The notes below the pieces were generated by a model, which saw only the letters and a program-made list of their open reading frames with translations, did not search any database and was not told the origin of the DNA. From contig NZ_JAMYDU010000004.1 in assembly GCF_024138395.1 (NCBI RefSeq), positions 372,001 through 436,000 of the forward strand: DNA of 64,000 nucleotides, given 5' to 3'. Source of the DNA: Pseudomonas mandelii (GTDB taxonomy: Bacteria > Pseudomonadota > Gammaproteobacteria > Pseudomonadales > Pseudomonadaceae). Below, piece after piece: positions 29,043 to 39,131 of this stretch (position 1 is its first letter; every line of letters begins with the position of its first letter). The position numbers were made by a program, and so were the translations under genes.

Positions 29043-30127
29043 AAAGAGCCCTCAAGGTTCGGCATTTATTGTTGCTGTTGATCATTGTGATTGGCGGCTT
29101 CCTGTTGTTATTACCCACCAAAGTCCAGCCGATCGCCTGGACGCCGTCACCGGCGCCCTCCCTCATCGATGGCATCTACACAGACAATCAGCGCCTCAAA
29201 GGCGTGGAACGTGTCGGCGCCGCTGACATCGACGGTCCGGAGGCGTTGCTGCTGGAGGAAGACGTCCTCATCACCGGCTTGCATGACGGCCGGTTGATTA
29301 GCACCAGCCTCGACGGCAAAACCACCAAGGTGCTGGCCGATACCGGTGGCAGGCCATTGGGCCTGGCCCGTCATCCCAATGGTTTGCTGGTGATCGCCGA
29401 TGGGGTCAAGGGGTTGCTGTCGCTCGATGCTCAAGGCCGTGTAATTGCATTGAGCACCACGGCCAATAACGTGCCCTTCGGCTTTACCGATGACGTGGTC
29501 ATCGACAAGTCCGGGCATTACGCCTATTTCAGCGATGCTTCCAGCCGTTGGGGTTACGGCAACGATGGCGAGGCGATCATCGAGCACGGCGGCGACGGTC
29601 GATTGCTGCGTTATGACTTCCAGACCGGCACGACGACGGTCTTGCTGGATAAGCTGGAGTTCGCCAACGGTGTGACCCTGGGGCCTGACGATGCGTTTGT
29701 GCTGGTCAACGAAACCGGCGCCTATCGCATCAGCCGCTATTGGCTGACCGGGCCGAAAGCCGGGACCCACGATCTGTTCATCGACAATTTGCCGGGGCTG
29801 CCGGACAACCTGGCCTTCAATGGCCGCGACCGTTTCTGGGTGGCTCTGTATGCACCGCGCAATGCACTGCTCGACGCCACGGCGCCCTACCCTCTGGTAC
29901 GCAAGATGATCGTGCGCGCGATGACGGTTCTGCCCAAACCAGTGGAGGAACGCGCCTTCGCCCTCGGCCTGGACCTCGACGGTAAAGTGATTGCCAATCT
30001 GCAGGACGCCAGTAGCGGCAACTACTCACCCATCACCACCGTGCGTGAATACGGGGACTGGTTGTATCTGGGCTCGCTGAAAGCGCGGCACATGGCGCGG
30101 TTGCCGTTGAGTACGGCATTGAAATAG
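29039..30127 (+). CDS. Strictosidine-synthase-like / SMP-30 beta-propeller protein
   Basis: 362-aa protein with an N-terminal hydrophobic helix (about residues 8-25, probably an uncleaved anchor or signal) and a six-bladed propeller of the strictosidine synthase-like/gluconolactonase superfamily. Family traits include GPEALLLEEDVLITGLHDGR near 62-81, DDVVIDKSGHYAYFSDASS near 155, GVTLGPDDAFVLVNET near 210 and NLPGLPDNLAFNGRDRFWVAL near 250. The GTG at 29039, with ACAGGAGTCACC before it, overlaps the stop of the hydroxylase gene. It is probably a periplasmic lactonase or esterase acting with the hydroxylase; the substrate is unknown. Confidence 0.82.
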   Translation: MKRALKVRHLLLLLIIVIGGFLLLLPTKVQPIAWTPSPAPSLIDGIYTDNQRLKGVERVGAADIDGPEALLLEEDVLITGLHDGRLISTSLDGKTTKVLADTGGRPLGLARHPNGLLVIADGVKGLLSLDAQGRVIALSTTANNVPFGFTDDVVIDKSGHYAYFSDASSRWGYGNDGEAIIEHGGDGRLLRYDFQTGTTTVLLDKLEFANGVTLGPDDAFVLVNETGAYRISRYWLTGPKAGTHDLFIDNLPGLPDNLAFNGRDRFWVALYAPRNALLDATAPYPLVRKMIVRAMTVLPKPVEERAFALGLDLDGKVIANLQDASSGNYSPITTVREYGDWLYLGSLKARHMARLPLSTALK

Positions 30128-30140
30128 GGCGTGGCGGCAA

Positions 30141-30260
30141 AAAAAGATCGCAGCCTTCGGCAGCTCCTACGGGTTCGGGTGCATCCGCAAGATCACGGTG
30201 CACACGATCAATGTAGGAGCTGCCGAAGGCTCGGGCCGCGTTCGGACGATCTTTCGATCT
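30141..30260. repeat. Inverted repeat, AAAAGATCGCAGCC family (second copy)
   Basis: Left arm AAAAAGATCGCAGCCTTCGG and inner arms GCAGCTCCTAC/GTAGGAGCTGCCGAAGGCT. The outer right arm is interrupted by an extra GGGCCGCGTTCGGAC before GATCTTT. Related to 26735-26839. Confidence 0.8.
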
Positions 30261-30264
30261 TGAA

Positions 30265-30525
30265 TCAACGCGGATCCATCTCACCATCGCGTACCGAATT
30301 GTCTGTCTCTTCGCGCACTCGCTCCGGGTCGATGTCAGTGACGTCATCCTGTTCCAGAGGCGTTATGCCCTCATTGTCCGGCAATTCATCGATGCCCGGT
30401 TCATCCTCGGGGTTGACGGTGGTGCGTCCCGGGCTCAAGGGTTCGGGATGTGTCGGAATCGGATCGTAGCCGCCCTGTTCTTCGCTGGGGTACTTATCTT
30501 TTTGGGGAAAGGTTGGATCGGGCAT
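30265..30525 (-). CDS. Small acidic, proline-rich protein of unknown function
   Basis: 86 residues with no hydrophobic segment; rich in Asp, Glu and Pro (PEDEPGIDELPDNEGITPLE, DDVTDIDPERVREETD), so probably disordered. I recognise no domain. The ATG at 30525 follows GCGAGGTGCCCC. It looks like a Pseudomonas-specific conserved hypothetical. It lies next to two other small stress-type genes. Confidence 0.7.
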   Translation of the reverse strand: MPDPTFPQKDKYPSEEQGGYDPIPTHPEPLSPGRTTVNPEDEPGIDELPDNEGITPLEQDDVTDIDPERVREETDNSVRDGEMDPR

Positions 30526-30632
30526 GGGGCACCTCGCATGGGCCGCAAAGTCGGCTCTGATCGTTCGAGGTGCCGGTATTTATCCCCGTTCCAATTTTTC
30601 AGTCACCGGTCATCGGTGACTTGATACGGATG

Positions 30633-30875
30633 TCAGGACGGCGTCTGGAGTCGTTCAACGATCTTCTTCTTGAACTCCACGCGCTTCTCCTTGAGCTTCT
30701 TGAGTTCGTCATCGCTAAGTGCATTCGATAGTGCGGACTCGGCTTTCAACACTTCCGCGTCCGTCTGGGAGTACTTGTTGAGCAGTGAATCCAGTAACGG
30801 ATCCTTGGTGCGTTTTTGCTGGATCTCTTCCTTCGTGCAGCGCAAATCCTGATAAAGGTCATGAGTCACCGGCAT
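30633..30875 (-). CDS. DUF465/YdcH-like small coiled-coil protein
   Basis: 80 aa, highly charged, with helical heptad character over residues about 12-75 (LDSLLNKYSQTDAEVLKAES, ELKKLKEKRVEFKKKIVERL), resembling DUF465/YdcH-like proteins. Function unknown. The ATG at 30875 is chosen because ACGGAGGTGTTCC directly precedes it; an upstream in-frame ATG at 30905 has no such site. Confidence 0.75.
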   Translation of the reverse strand: MPVTHDLYQDLRCTKEEIQQKRTKDPLLDSLLNKYSQTDAEVLKAESALSNALSDDELKKLKEKRVEFKKKIVERLQTPS

Positions 30876-31094
30876 GGAACACCTCCGTTTGTTAATCGGT
30901 AGCAAACGCGATCGATTGCGTTCACCAGGTATCAGAATGGCCTTGCTTGGGGTGTTCTGTCGACCGTCTATCAGACCAGCGGTGTCCGTTCGTCGTCCTG
31001 TCGCAAATGCGATAAAACCTTTGTTCGAAAGATGACCTCAATTGATTAACGATCACTCGGATCGCCCCATAAAAACCTGTGTGGAGAATGACCG

Positions 31095-31616
31095 ATGGAC
31101 GGATTCAATCTGCGTCACCTCGCCCTGGCCGTAGCCTTGAGCACCAGCATGGGCACGGCTTTTGCCGCCACTTCCAACGACTTCGTCGATGACGCGGCCG
31201 AGGGTGGCATCGCGGAAGTCGAGACCAGCAAACTGGCCCTGGAAAAAAGCTCATCGGCCGACGTCAAGGCGTTCGCCAATATGATGGTCACTGATCATTC
31301 CAAAGCCAATGAAGAACTGGCGGCCCTGGCGAAAAAGCATGACATCGAGATGCCGGACACGACGACGGTGGTCAAACAGGCCAAGGAAAAAATTCTCGAC
31401 TTGCGCGATGAATCCTTCGATACGGCCTATGCCAACAATCAGGTGAAGGCTCACGAAGAAACGATTGAACGGTTCAAAAAACAAGCCAACACAGTGACGG
31501 ACGACAAGACCAAAGGCGCTGCCGAACTCAAGGCCTTTGCCCAAAAAATGTTGCCAGCGCTGGAAAAACACCTGGATATGGCGAAAAAACTCCAGGCGGC
31601 TCATCCCGATAAATAA
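31095..31616 (+). CDS. DUF4142 exported protein
   Basis: 173-aa protein with a cleavable signal peptide (about residues 1-25, HLALAVALSTSMGTAFAAT) followed by a helical-bundle DUF4142 domain (VDDAAEGGIAEVETSKLALE, FANMMVTDHSKANEELAALA). Members are ferritin-like in fold prediction and often stress-induced, but no function is established. The ATG follows GTGTGGAGAATGACCG. The 219-bp upstream region shows no other gene. Confidence 0.85.
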   Translation: MDGFNLRHLALAVALSTSMGTAFAATSNDFVDDAAEGGIAEVETSKLALEKSSSADVKAFANMMVTDHSKANEELAALAKKHDIEMPDTTTVVKQAKEKILDLRDESFDTAYANNQVKAHEETIERFKKQANTVTDDKTKGAAELKAFAQKMLPALEKHLDMAKKLQAAHPDK

Positions 31617-31640
31617 TCCTTTATATCGGTCAGTTAGCCC

Positions 31641-31752
31641 CCTGTAGGAGCGAGCGGTGCGGCGATCCGACTTGCCCGCGAAGAACAATGGCGCGGGATA
31701 CCTGATTACACCCCGCGGGGTCTTGTTCGCGGGCAAGCCTCGCTCCTACAGG
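31641..31752. repeat. REP palindrome with an interrupted left arm
   Basis: Outer arms CCTGTAGGAGCGAG and CTCGCTCCTACAGG pair. The left arm carries about a dozen extra bases (CGGTGCGGCGATCCGA) before CTTGCCCGCGAAGAACAA, which then pairs with TTGTTCGCGGGCAAG on the right. Main REP family, damaged copy. Confidence 0.85.
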
Positions 31753-31779
31753 GGCGGATCGCATTACAGCCTACAGGTC

Positions 31780-33891
31780 TCAACCACCCAACACGTTGCG
31801 GATCTTACTCAACAGCGCTTCAGGGCCATAAGGCTTGCTCAGCAGATAAGTGTCGGGGCTGAGCTGGTGATTGCGCGAAATAATGTCCCGGGTGTGGCCG
31901 GAGGTAAACAGCACCGCCACCGGGGGATTCTGCACCTTGGCCCAGGCGGCCAGGTCCGAACTTTTGATCAGACCGGGCATGACCACATCGGTGAAGATCA
32001 GGTCCACCGCCACGCCATCCAGCAACATCTGCATGGCCAGGTCACCGTTGGCCGCGGTCAGCACCTGATAGCCCTCTTCACACAACAAGTCGACCGCCGA
32101 GCCACGCACCGCTTCGTTGTCCTCGACCACCAGAATGGTTTCGTGCCCGCCCCGGTGCTGCGGATCATGGCGCGTTGTTTCACCGGGCAACGAACGCAAG
32201 CTGCGCGGGAAATACAGTTGCACCCGAGTGCCCTGCCCGACGACGCTGGAAATCTCTATGTGCCCACCGCTCTGTTTGACGAAACCGAACACCATGCTCA
32301 AACCCAGGCCGGTACCCTGGCCGTCGGCCTTGGTGGTAAAAAACGGTTCGAAGGCTTGGGCGAGCACTTGAGGCGGCATGCCGACCCCTGTGTCAGCCAC
32401 CGCGACGCAAACATAGTCGCCGGCGACGATGCCTTTGCCTGCGCAAAACTTGCGGTCGAGAGCAATGTTCTCGGCGCTCAGGGCAATGGTCCCCTCGCCG
32501 CTCATGGCGTCTCGAGCGTTGATCGCCAGGTTGAGAATGGCGTTTTCGAGTTGATTGCGGTCCACGTAGAGATGCCATGGATGGTCAGGCGCCGTCACCT
32601 TGATCTGGATAGTCTCCCCCAGCGCCCGCTGCAACAATTCCCCCAGTCCTTCGAAGATCTGCCGTGGATCGCACACCGCCGGCGACAAAGGCTGACGACG
32701 GGCAAACGCGAGCAATTGCGACGACAGTTTGGCACCGCGCTCGACCGCGGCAATCGATGCACTGACCCGGCGTTGCACGTTGGCATTGTCGGGCTCGTGA
32801 CGCGCCAGCAAATGCAGGTTGCCGGCGATGACTTGCAACAGGTTATTGAAGTCATGGGCCACACCGCCGGTGAGACCGCCGATGGCTTCGAGTTTCTGTG
32901 ACTGGCGCAACTGCTCTTCGGCCGCCAGCCGCGCTTCGACTTCGTCGGCGACTCGCTGCTCCAGGTTGCGGGTGAATTTGAGCAACGACTCTTCGGCGGT
33001 CTTGCGTTCGTGGATGTCAATCAACACCCCGGGAAAGCGGAACGCCTCACCTTGCTCATCGAACTCGCAACACCCGCTGGCCAGCACCCACAGGTAACTG
33101 CCATCGGGCCGCAGAACCCGGTATTCGGCGTTATAGGGGATGCCGGTTTCCACCGACTGATTGATCCGTTCCTGAACCCAACTACGGTCGTCGGGATGAA
33201 TCTGCATTTCAGCGATGAGGGGTGGCAGGTTGGCCAGGTTCTGGTCGGGCGGGTAGGAAAACGTGCGGGCGAAGCGTTCATCGGCAGACAGCACATCAGC
33301 CTTGATGTCCCAGACGAACGAGCCGAGCAAAGCCCCGGCATTGAGCGCGAGGCGAACTCTTTCATTGTCGGCGCGATAAGCGCTTTCGGCTTCCTGGCGG
33401 CGGCGCTCGGAAATCACATGATCAGTGGTGTCGACCACCATCGCCATGACCCCGGCGGGGTGCCCGTCATCATCGGCGACGGGACTGTAGTAAAGATCCA
33501 TCCAGACGTCTTCGGGTACGCCATCACGCAACAGCACCAGGGCTTTGTTGTGATAGGACAAGGTACCGCCCGCAAGGCAGGTATCCACTACATGCCGATT
33601 GAATTCGGCGACCTCTGGCCAGCCCAATTCCACCGGGGAACCCAGCAGGTAAGGATGGCGCCCACCGGCAAATCTGGAGTAGGCATCGTTATAGATCATG
33701 TAACCGGGCCGGCCCCACAGCATCACCATCGGCAGGGGTGAGGCGAGTAATAACTGCACCGCGCTGCACAGGCTCCCGGGCCAGGTATCGATGCGCCCGA
33801 GCTCGGTCAGGCTCCAGTCGAACGCGCGAATGCGTCCGGCCATTTCACCGCTCCAGCCGGTACATCCGTGGCTATTGTCTAGAAACTGCAT
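31780..33891 (-). CDS. Hybrid sensor histidine kinase/response regulator with PAS domains
   Basis: 703 aa, no membrane segments, so probably cytoplasmic. Two PAS/PAC-type sensor regions (about residues 30-170 and 185-305) lead into a dimerisation/phosphoacceptor domain with His346 in GGVAHDFNNLLQV, a HATPase domain (NLAINARDAM, DTGVGMPP, GQGTGLGLSMVFGF, about 420-560) and a C-terminal receiver domain with phospho-acceptor Asp635 in DLIFTDVVMPG. The input signal is unknown; PAS groups in such kinases often bind flavin or haem. The ATG at 33891 is preferred to a TTG at 33936. No response-regulator gene is adjacent. Confidence 0.88.
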   Translation of the reverse strand: MQFLDNSHGCTGWSGEMAGRIRAFDWSLTELGRIDTWPGSLCSAVQLLLASPLPMVMLWGRPGYMIYNDAYSRFAGGRHPYLLGSPVELGWPEVAEFNRHVVDTCLAGGTLSYHNKALVLLRDGVPEDVWMDLYYSPVADDDGHPAGVMAMVVDTTDHVISERRRQEAESAYRADNERVRLALNAGALLGSFVWDIKADVLSADERFARTFSYPPDQNLANLPPLIAEMQIHPDDRSWVQERINQSVETGIPYNAEYRVLRPDGSYLWVLASGCCEFDEQGEAFRFPGVLIDIHERKTAEESLLKFTRNLEQRVADEVEARLAAEEQLRQSQKLEAIGGLTGGVAHDFNNLLQVIAGNLHLLARHEPDNANVQRRVSASIAAVERGAKLSSQLLAFARRQPLSPAVCDPRQIFEGLGELLQRALGETIQIKVTAPDHPWHLYVDRNQLENAILNLAINARDAMSGEGTIALSAENIALDRKFCAGKGIVAGDYVCVAVADTGVGMPPQVLAQAFEPFFTTKADGQGTGLGLSMVFGFVKQSGGHIEISSVVGQGTRVQLYFPRSLRSLPGETTRHDPQHRGGHETILVVEDNEAVRGSAVDLLCEEGYQVLTAANGDLAMQMLLDGVAVDLIFTDVVMPGLIKSSDLAAWAKVQNPPVAVLFTSGHTRDIISRNHQLSPDTYLLSKPYGPEALLSKIRNVLGG

Positions 33892-34016
33892 CGACTGGCC
33901 TATGTCTTGTGAATGACATGTGTTCAGGCAGTGCAACGGCGAGAGTCGGTGCGTGCCCGTTTGTTTCGAGCACTGCCGACGCCAATGGTTTCATAGGTAT
34001 AGCTGAATGTCGCAGG

Positions 34017-37000
34017 TCAGCGAAAATCCCGGCTGCGCACATGGATGCCGTCGAGCAAGAAACTCAGGTCGCTCAAGCGCCCGGCGATGAGATGCCGCAC
34101 CTCGCCTTCCTTTTCCCAGCGCCCATCGACCTTGAGCAATTGCGAGCCGACCAATACCTGCCGTTGCCGTTCGGCCAAGTCACGCCAGACCACCACGTTG
34201 ACGTTGCCGAACTCGTCTTCAAGCGTCACGAAGGTCACACCGCTGGCGGTGCCTGGACGTTGCCGGCCGGTGACCAATCCGGCGACGCTGACCGGTCGGC
34301 CGTGCTCGACATCCATAAGCTCTTTCGAACTGCGGCAACGCCGGGCTTTCAATTCACCCCGCAGCAAAGCCAGCGGATGCGGACCGAGGGTGGTGCCAAC
34401 ACTGTTGTAATCGGCTTGCAGGTCCTCGCCCACGGTGGGTTTGGGCAGAGACACCGCCGGCTCTTCCTGACTCGGCAAACCGGCAAACAAGCCGAGCTGC
34501 TTCTGCACCCCCGCCACCTCCCAGCGCGCCCGATGCCGGTCACCGGCCAACCCGCGCAACGCACCGGCATCGGCCAGTTGCTCCTGGGCGCGAGCATCGA
34601 GTCGCGCCCGTTCGCCAAGGTCGGCGATGTCGGCAAACGTCCCTTTCGACCGTGCGACTTCAATACGCCTGGCATCGTCCTCGCGAAAGCCTTTGATCAT
34701 CCGCAACCCCATGCGAATGGCCGGCTGCGCGCCGGTGATCGGTTCCAGGCTGCAATCCCAGTCACTGGCCCGCACGTCCACCGGGCGAATCTGCAAATGA
34801 TGCCGGCGGGCGTCCTGAAGAATCTGGTCCGGGCTGTAGAAACCCATGGGCCAGCTATTGATCAACGCACAGGCGAAGGCCGCCGGCTCGTGGCATTTCA
34901 ACCAGCAACTGGCATAAGTCAACAAGGCGAAACTGGCGGCGTGGGATTCGGGAAAGCCGTAATTGCCGAAGCCTTTGATCTGCTCGAAGATCTGCGCGGC
35001 GAACTCCGCCGTGTAGCCGTTTTTCTTCATTCCGTCCGCCAGGCGCTCCTTGTGCGGTTCCAGTCCGCCGTGGCGTTTCCAGGCGGCCATGGAGCGACGC
35101 AATTGATCGGCCTCGCCGGGGCTGTAGTCGGCGGCGACGATTGCGATCTGCATCACCTGTTCCTGGAACAGTGGCACGCCCAAGGTGCGTTTGAGCACTA
35201 CTTCGAGTTCTTTCGACGGATAGACCACCTCTTCTTCGCCCTTACGCCGCCGCAGATAGGGATGCACCATCCCGCCTTGAATCGGCCCCGGACGAACGAT
35301 CGCCACCTCGATCACCAGATCGTAGAAATTCTTGGGCTTGAGCCTCGGCAACATCGACATCTGTGCCCGGGATTCGATCTGGAACACCCCGATGGTGTCC
35401 GCATGGCCAATCATCTCGTAGGTTTGCGGGTCTTCGGCCGGCACCGTTGCCAGACTCAGGTCACGGCCACGGTGCCGACGCAGCAGATCGAAACAACGAC
35501 GAATCGCGCTGAGCATGCCCAACGCAAGGATATCGACCTTGAGCAACCCGACCGCATCCAGATCGTCCTTGTCCCACTGGATAATGGTGCGCTCGGCCAT
35601 GGCGGCGTTTTCCACTGGCACCAGGCTGTCCAGGGGCTGCTCCGAAATCACGAAACCGCCAGGGTGCTGGGACAGGTGTCGGGGGAAACCGATCAATTGT
35701 TGGGTCAGGCTCAGCACCCGGCGCAACACCGGGCTGTCGGGATCGAAACCACCTTCACGCAGGCGCTCGACGGGCGGTGCCTGATCACTCCAGTGGCCGC
35801 AACAGTCGGCCAGGGCGTTGACCTGATCCGGCGGCAAACCCAGTGCCTTGGCCACATCGCGGACTGCGCCGGCACCATGGTAAGTGCTGACCACCGCCGT
35901 CAGCGCCGCACGCGTCCGGCCATAACGCTGAAACACGTATTGCAGGACTTCTTCACGTCGCTCGTGTTCGAAATCGACGTCAATGTCTGGCGGTTCGTTG
36001 CGTTCTTTGGAGAGAAAACGCTCGAACAGCAGCGTGCTCCGCTCCGGATCGATCTCCGTGATCCCCAGCACGAAGCACACCGCCGAGTTGGCGGCAGAAC
36101 CGCGCCCCTGACAGAGAATGCGTTGCTCGCGGGCGAAATTCACAATGTCGTGAACCGTCAGGAAGTAGCTTTCGTACCCCAACTCGGCAATCAGCTGCAG
36201 TTCCTTGTCGATCTGCACCAACACTTCGGCTTTAGGACCTTTTTCCCAGCGCCACCGAACACCCTTTTCAGCCAACGCCCGCAGCCAGGACGTGGCCGTG
36301 TGACCTTCAGGCACCAGTTCCCGGGGATATTGATAACGCAACTGACTGAGGTCGAACGTGCAGCGGCGGGCGATGTTCAGCGTTTCGTCGAGCAGGGCCT
36401 GCGGATAGAGATCGCGCAAGGCGTCGAGGCTGCGCAAATGCCGTTCACCGTTAGGGTGCAGACGCAACCCGGCTTCGGCCACCGGCAGGTGATGGCGGAT
36501 CGCGGTCATGGTGTCCTGCAAGGCACGCCGGCCGCGAGCGTGCATGTGCACATCGCCGCTGGCCACCGCCGGGATCCGCAGTTCCCGCGCCAGGGTCAGC
36601 AGCGCCGCCAGTCGCCGGGTGTCATCCTGTCCGCGATGTAACTGAATGCTCAGCCACAGTCGCTCGGCGAAGGTCTGCTTCAGCCAGTGGCCCTGCTCAA
36701 AGTCATCGACGGCGTCCGGCACCCACAACGCCAACAGTCCTGGCAACGGCTCGCCGAAATCCTCCCGCAGCACCTGATACTGGCCTTTCTGCGTGCGCCG
36801 TCTGGCGCGGGTAATCAGGCGGCACAGGGTTTGATAACCCTCAAGGTTTTCCACCAGCAGTACCAGTTTCGGGCCGTCTTCGATGCGTATTTCACTGCCG
36901 ATGATCAGCGGCAGCTCCACGGTCTTGGCCGCCTGCCAGGCACGGACGATACCCGCCAGGGTGCATTCGTCGGTGATCGCCAGCGCTTGATAGCCCTGCT

Positions 37001-37094
37001 TTTTCGCCCGTTGAAAAAGCTCAAGCGCACTGGAAGCACCGCGCTGGAAACTGAAGTTCGACAGGCAGTGCAGCTCGGCATAATCGATACTCAT
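34017..37094 (-). CDS. dnaE2: Error-prone DNA polymerase III alpha-like subunit
   Basis: 1025-aa DnaE2 (ImuC), the polymerase of the damage-inducible mutasome. An N-terminal PHP domain (about 5-270) is followed by the C-family polymerase core with catalytic aspartates in PPDIDVDFE (Asp370, Asp372), helix-hairpin-helix and OB-fold regions toward the C-terminus. The length fits DnaE2 rather than replicative DnaE (about 1160). The ATG at 37094 overlaps the imuB stop (ATGA). It is the last gene of lexA2-imuA-imuB-dnaE2 and hence under LexA2 control. Confidence 0.95.
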   Translation of the reverse strand: MSIDYAELHCLSNFSFQRGASSALELFQRAKKQGYQALAITDECTLAGIVRAWQAAKTVELPLIIGSEIRIEDGPKLVLLVENLEGYQTLCRLITRARRRTQKGQYQVLREDFGEPLPGLLALWVPDAVDDFEQGHWLKQTFAERLWLSIQLHRGQDDTRRLAALLTLARELRIPAVASGDVHMHARGRRALQDTMTAIRHHLPVAEAGLRLHPNGERHLRSLDALRDLYPQALLDETLNIARRCTFDLSQLRYQYPRELVPEGHTATSWLRALAEKGVRWRWEKGPKAEVLVQIDKELQLIAELGYESYFLTVHDIVNFAREQRILCQGRGSAANSAVCFVLGITEIDPERSTLLFERFLSKERNEPPDIDVDFEHERREEVLQYVFQRYGRTRAALTAVVSTYHGAGAVRDVAKALGLPPDQVNALADCCGHWSDQAPPVERLREGGFDPDSPVLRRVLSLTQQLIGFPRHLSQHPGGFVISEQPLDSLVPVENAAMAERTIIQWDKDDLDAVGLLKVDILALGMLSAIRRCFDLLRRHRGRDLSLATVPAEDPQTYEMIGHADTIGVFQIESRAQMSMLPRLKPKNFYDLVIEVAIVRPGPIQGGMVHPYLRRRKGEEEVVYPSKELEVVLKRTLGVPLFQEQVMQIAIVAADYSPGEADQLRRSMAAWKRHGGLEPHKERLADGMKKNGYTAEFAAQIFEQIKGFGNYGFPESHAASFALLTYASCWLKCHEPAAFACALINSWPMGFYSPDQILQDARRHHLQIRPVDVRASDWDCSLEPITGAQPAIRMGLRMIKGFREDDARRIEVARSKGTFADIADLGERARLDARAQEQLADAGALRGLAGDRHRARWEVAGVQKQLGLFAGLPSQEEPAVSLPKPTVGEDLQADYNSVGTTLGPHPLALLRGELKARRCRSSKELMDVEHGRPVSVAGLVTGRQRPGTASGVTFVTLEDEFGNVNVVVWRDLAERQRQVLVGSQLLKVDGRWEKEGEVRHLIAGRLSDLSFLLDGIHVRSRDFR

Positions 37095-38506
37095 GCGAAC
37101 CAGCCTTGCAGCCACAGCGGACCGTCTTCACCCACCGCTCGATAGGCCCAGCCCTGCTGGCCGGAACGGGTTTCGATCAAGTAGTAATCGCGGCGCACGT
37201 CGTCGCCGTCCCACCAGCCCGACTCGATGCGTTCCGGCCCCATGAGGATGCGCGTCGAACCTTCGTGTACTGCCTGCGGTTCGGTCAGCAACCAGCCTGG
37301 GCGTTGCACGGCAGGCAGCACCCCACAAATCTGGCTGTCGACACTGGCCTGCCACGCGCATTCCGGCCGGTGATCAGCCTGGAACCGCAAGCCTTGCACC
37401 GCGTCATCCCCTAGCCGTGCGCGCAAGCGTTCGCGCAGTTGCTCCCAAGACAAGGATTGCTGCGGACGATCGTCGAACAGTTCCTGGTACTGAGGCACAA
37501 AGGCCGGTAGCTCTTCAGCGCGCAGACGAAAACCGCGCACCGGCGCCTCGACCTGAACTTGTTCCAGACGCCCCCGGGCCAGTTCGAACAGCATCGCCGG
37601 ATCGCGCTCGGCACTGAGCAGGCCGACCTTGATCAGCGTGTCTGGCAACCCGGCATGTTCCAGGTGCAGGTCAAAACGCTGCACACCGCTGTCCCGCCCG
37701 CAGAGGAACGCCGCCAGATCGCCGGTCAGCCTGCGCAACGGAAACAGCAACGCCTGATGGGATTGCACATCGAAGTTGAGTTCGATGCGCACATCGAAAC
37801 GGTCCGGCGGCAGGTAAAACGCCAGCGCCAGCCGTCGCTCGCCGAACAGGGTGTCCAGATGCTTGAGCACCTGGGCCTCGAAACGCCGGGCCAGGCTATG
37901 TCGTGGCAGCGCCTGCACCTGACTCAAGGTGCGCAGCCCCATGCGCGACAATGCCGTGGCAACGCTTGGCTCCAGGGCGATCCGGTCGACGGGCAACTGC
38001 CCGAGGTGGCGCTGCAAAGCTTCATTGTCCGGCACCACCAGACCGTCATAAACGTTGGCCAGCACCCGCGCCGCCACCGGATTGGGCGCGGCGACAATCC
38101 GGTGACGAAACCCCAGCTCGCCGAGTTCGGCCCGCAACCGCGCCTCGAACTGCGGCCAGGGCCCGAACAAACCCAGGCTGGATTCGATTTCAAACACCAC
38201 GGCGCGCGGGTAATGCACGCTGACCTGAGAGCTGAACCGATAGGCCCAGGCAGCCAGGAACTGCTGCCAGTGCTCGATCTCGGCAGCATCGTATTCGGCG
38301 GTGACAAACCCTTTGCTCAGGGCCTGAGCGGCGGTCATCGACTGGCCCGGACGCAAGCCCAGCGCCCGCGCCGAACCGTTGACCGCCTGCAGCACCCGAC
38401 GCTGGGCCGGGCCGGTCAGCAATGCCAGCGGCTCATCGGGGTCGGGGCGCTGACGCAGTACCGCGTCCAGCGCCAATTGCGGAAAGAGAATGCAAACCCA
38501 GCGCAT
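37091..38506 (-). CDS. imuB: ImuB, Y-family DNA polymerase-like mutasome protein
   Basis: 471-aa ImuB. It has the Y-family fold but lacks the catalytic acidic residues: the usual metal-binding start is replaced by [14 protein letters not shown] at residues 3-16. The C-terminal region is typical for binding the beta clamp and partners. It acts as a scaffold between ImuA and DnaE2 in SOS mutagenesis. The ATG at 38506 is 7 bp after the imuA stop; an upstream extension in the same frame is shadow sequence of imuA. The end overlaps dnaE2 by 4 bp. Confidence 0.93.
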   Translation of the reverse strand: MRWVCILFPQLALDAVLRQRPDPDEPLALLTGPAQRRVLQAVNGSARALGLRPGQSMTAAQALSKGFVTAEYDAAEIEHWQQFLAAWAYRFSSQVSVHYPRAVVFEIESSLGLFGPWPQFEARLRAELGELGFRHRIVAAPNPVAARVLANVYDGLVVPDNEALQRHLGQLPVDRIALEPSVATALSRMGLRTLSQVQALPRHSLARRFEAQVLKHLDTLFGERRLALAFYLPPDRFDVRIELNFDVQSHQALLFPLRRLTGDLAAFLCGRDSGVQRFDLHLEHAGLPDTLIKVGLLSAERDPAMLFELARGRLEQVQVEAPVRGFRLRAEELPAFVPQYQELFDDRPQQSLSWEQLRERLRARLGDDAVQGLRFQADHRPECAWQASVDSQICGVLPAVQRPGWLLTEPQAVHEGSTRILMGPERIESGWWDGDDVRRDYYLIETRSGQQGWAYRAVGEDGPLWLQGWFA

Positions 38507-38513
38507 GGCAACC

Positions 38514-39131
38514 TCAATGCCCGACGGCAAAGGCAATCGGCGCCGAACGGGCCAGCCCGCCCCGGCACTTGAGCACCCGCAATTGCGCAGGTTTGGCGTC
38601 GATGGCGATGCGCAGGGCCGCTGGCGACGGGTTGATGGCTTCACTGAGTGCACGATAGGCGAACGCCAGGGTCTGGCCGGTTTCCGCCGCCACCTGCAAC
38701 CGTCGCAACGCTCGATCATCGGCCTTGTGCGGCCAGCACAACACCGCCCCGCAACTGCCCGAACGCAGGCATTGTTCCGCCGCCCACAGCGCATCGCGCT
38801 CGCTGGCGTGGATGATCGACAGTTGCCGCAGATCGACCCCGGCGTTCTGCCAGGCCTGGGGATACGGCACGTAAGGCGGTGCCACCAGTACGATGCGCTC
38901 CTCTGCCGCCGACAGCCGCGCCAGCGCCGGCCACACCAGTTGCAACTCACCCACGCCCTGCCCGGCCAGCAGGATTTCAGTCAGCGCCGCTTCCGGCCAC
39001 CCGCCCGTGGGCAATGCCGCATCCAGCGCCGCATGCCCGGTGGGTTGCGGGCTGACGGCCGGTGGCGCAGGCCGGCCCTTCCAGACCTGGCCGCCATTGA
39101 ACAGCGTATCCAACGCAACGACGGCGCCCAT
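38514..39131 (-). CDS. imuA: ImuA, RecA-like SOS mutagenesis protein
   Basis: 205-aa ImuA with a degenerate RecA-like fold (GGWPEAALTEILLAGQGVGE near residues 43-62, VLCWPHKADDRALRRLQVAA near 132-151). It is part of the ImuA-ImuB-DnaE2 mutasome. The ATG at 39131 overlaps the lexA2 stop (TGATG), coupling translation; a GTG one codon earlier is possible. Expression is set by the LexA2 operator before lexA2. Confidence 0.92.
   Translation of the reverse strand: MGAVVALDTLFNGGQVWKGRPAPPAVSPQPTGHAALDAALPTGGWPEAALTEILLAGQGVGELQLVWPALARLSAAEERIVLVAPPYVPYPQAWQNAGVDLRQLSIIHASERDALWAAEQCLRSGSCGAVLCWPHKADDRALRRLQVAAETGQTLAFAYRALSEAINPSPAALRIAIDAKPAQLRVLKCRGGLARSAPIAFAVGH

Noticed and set aside
33738..36641. 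A plus-strand open frame of about 970 codons opposite dnaE2
   Set aside because: Antisense shadow of dnaE2 and the kinase 5' end; no family features.
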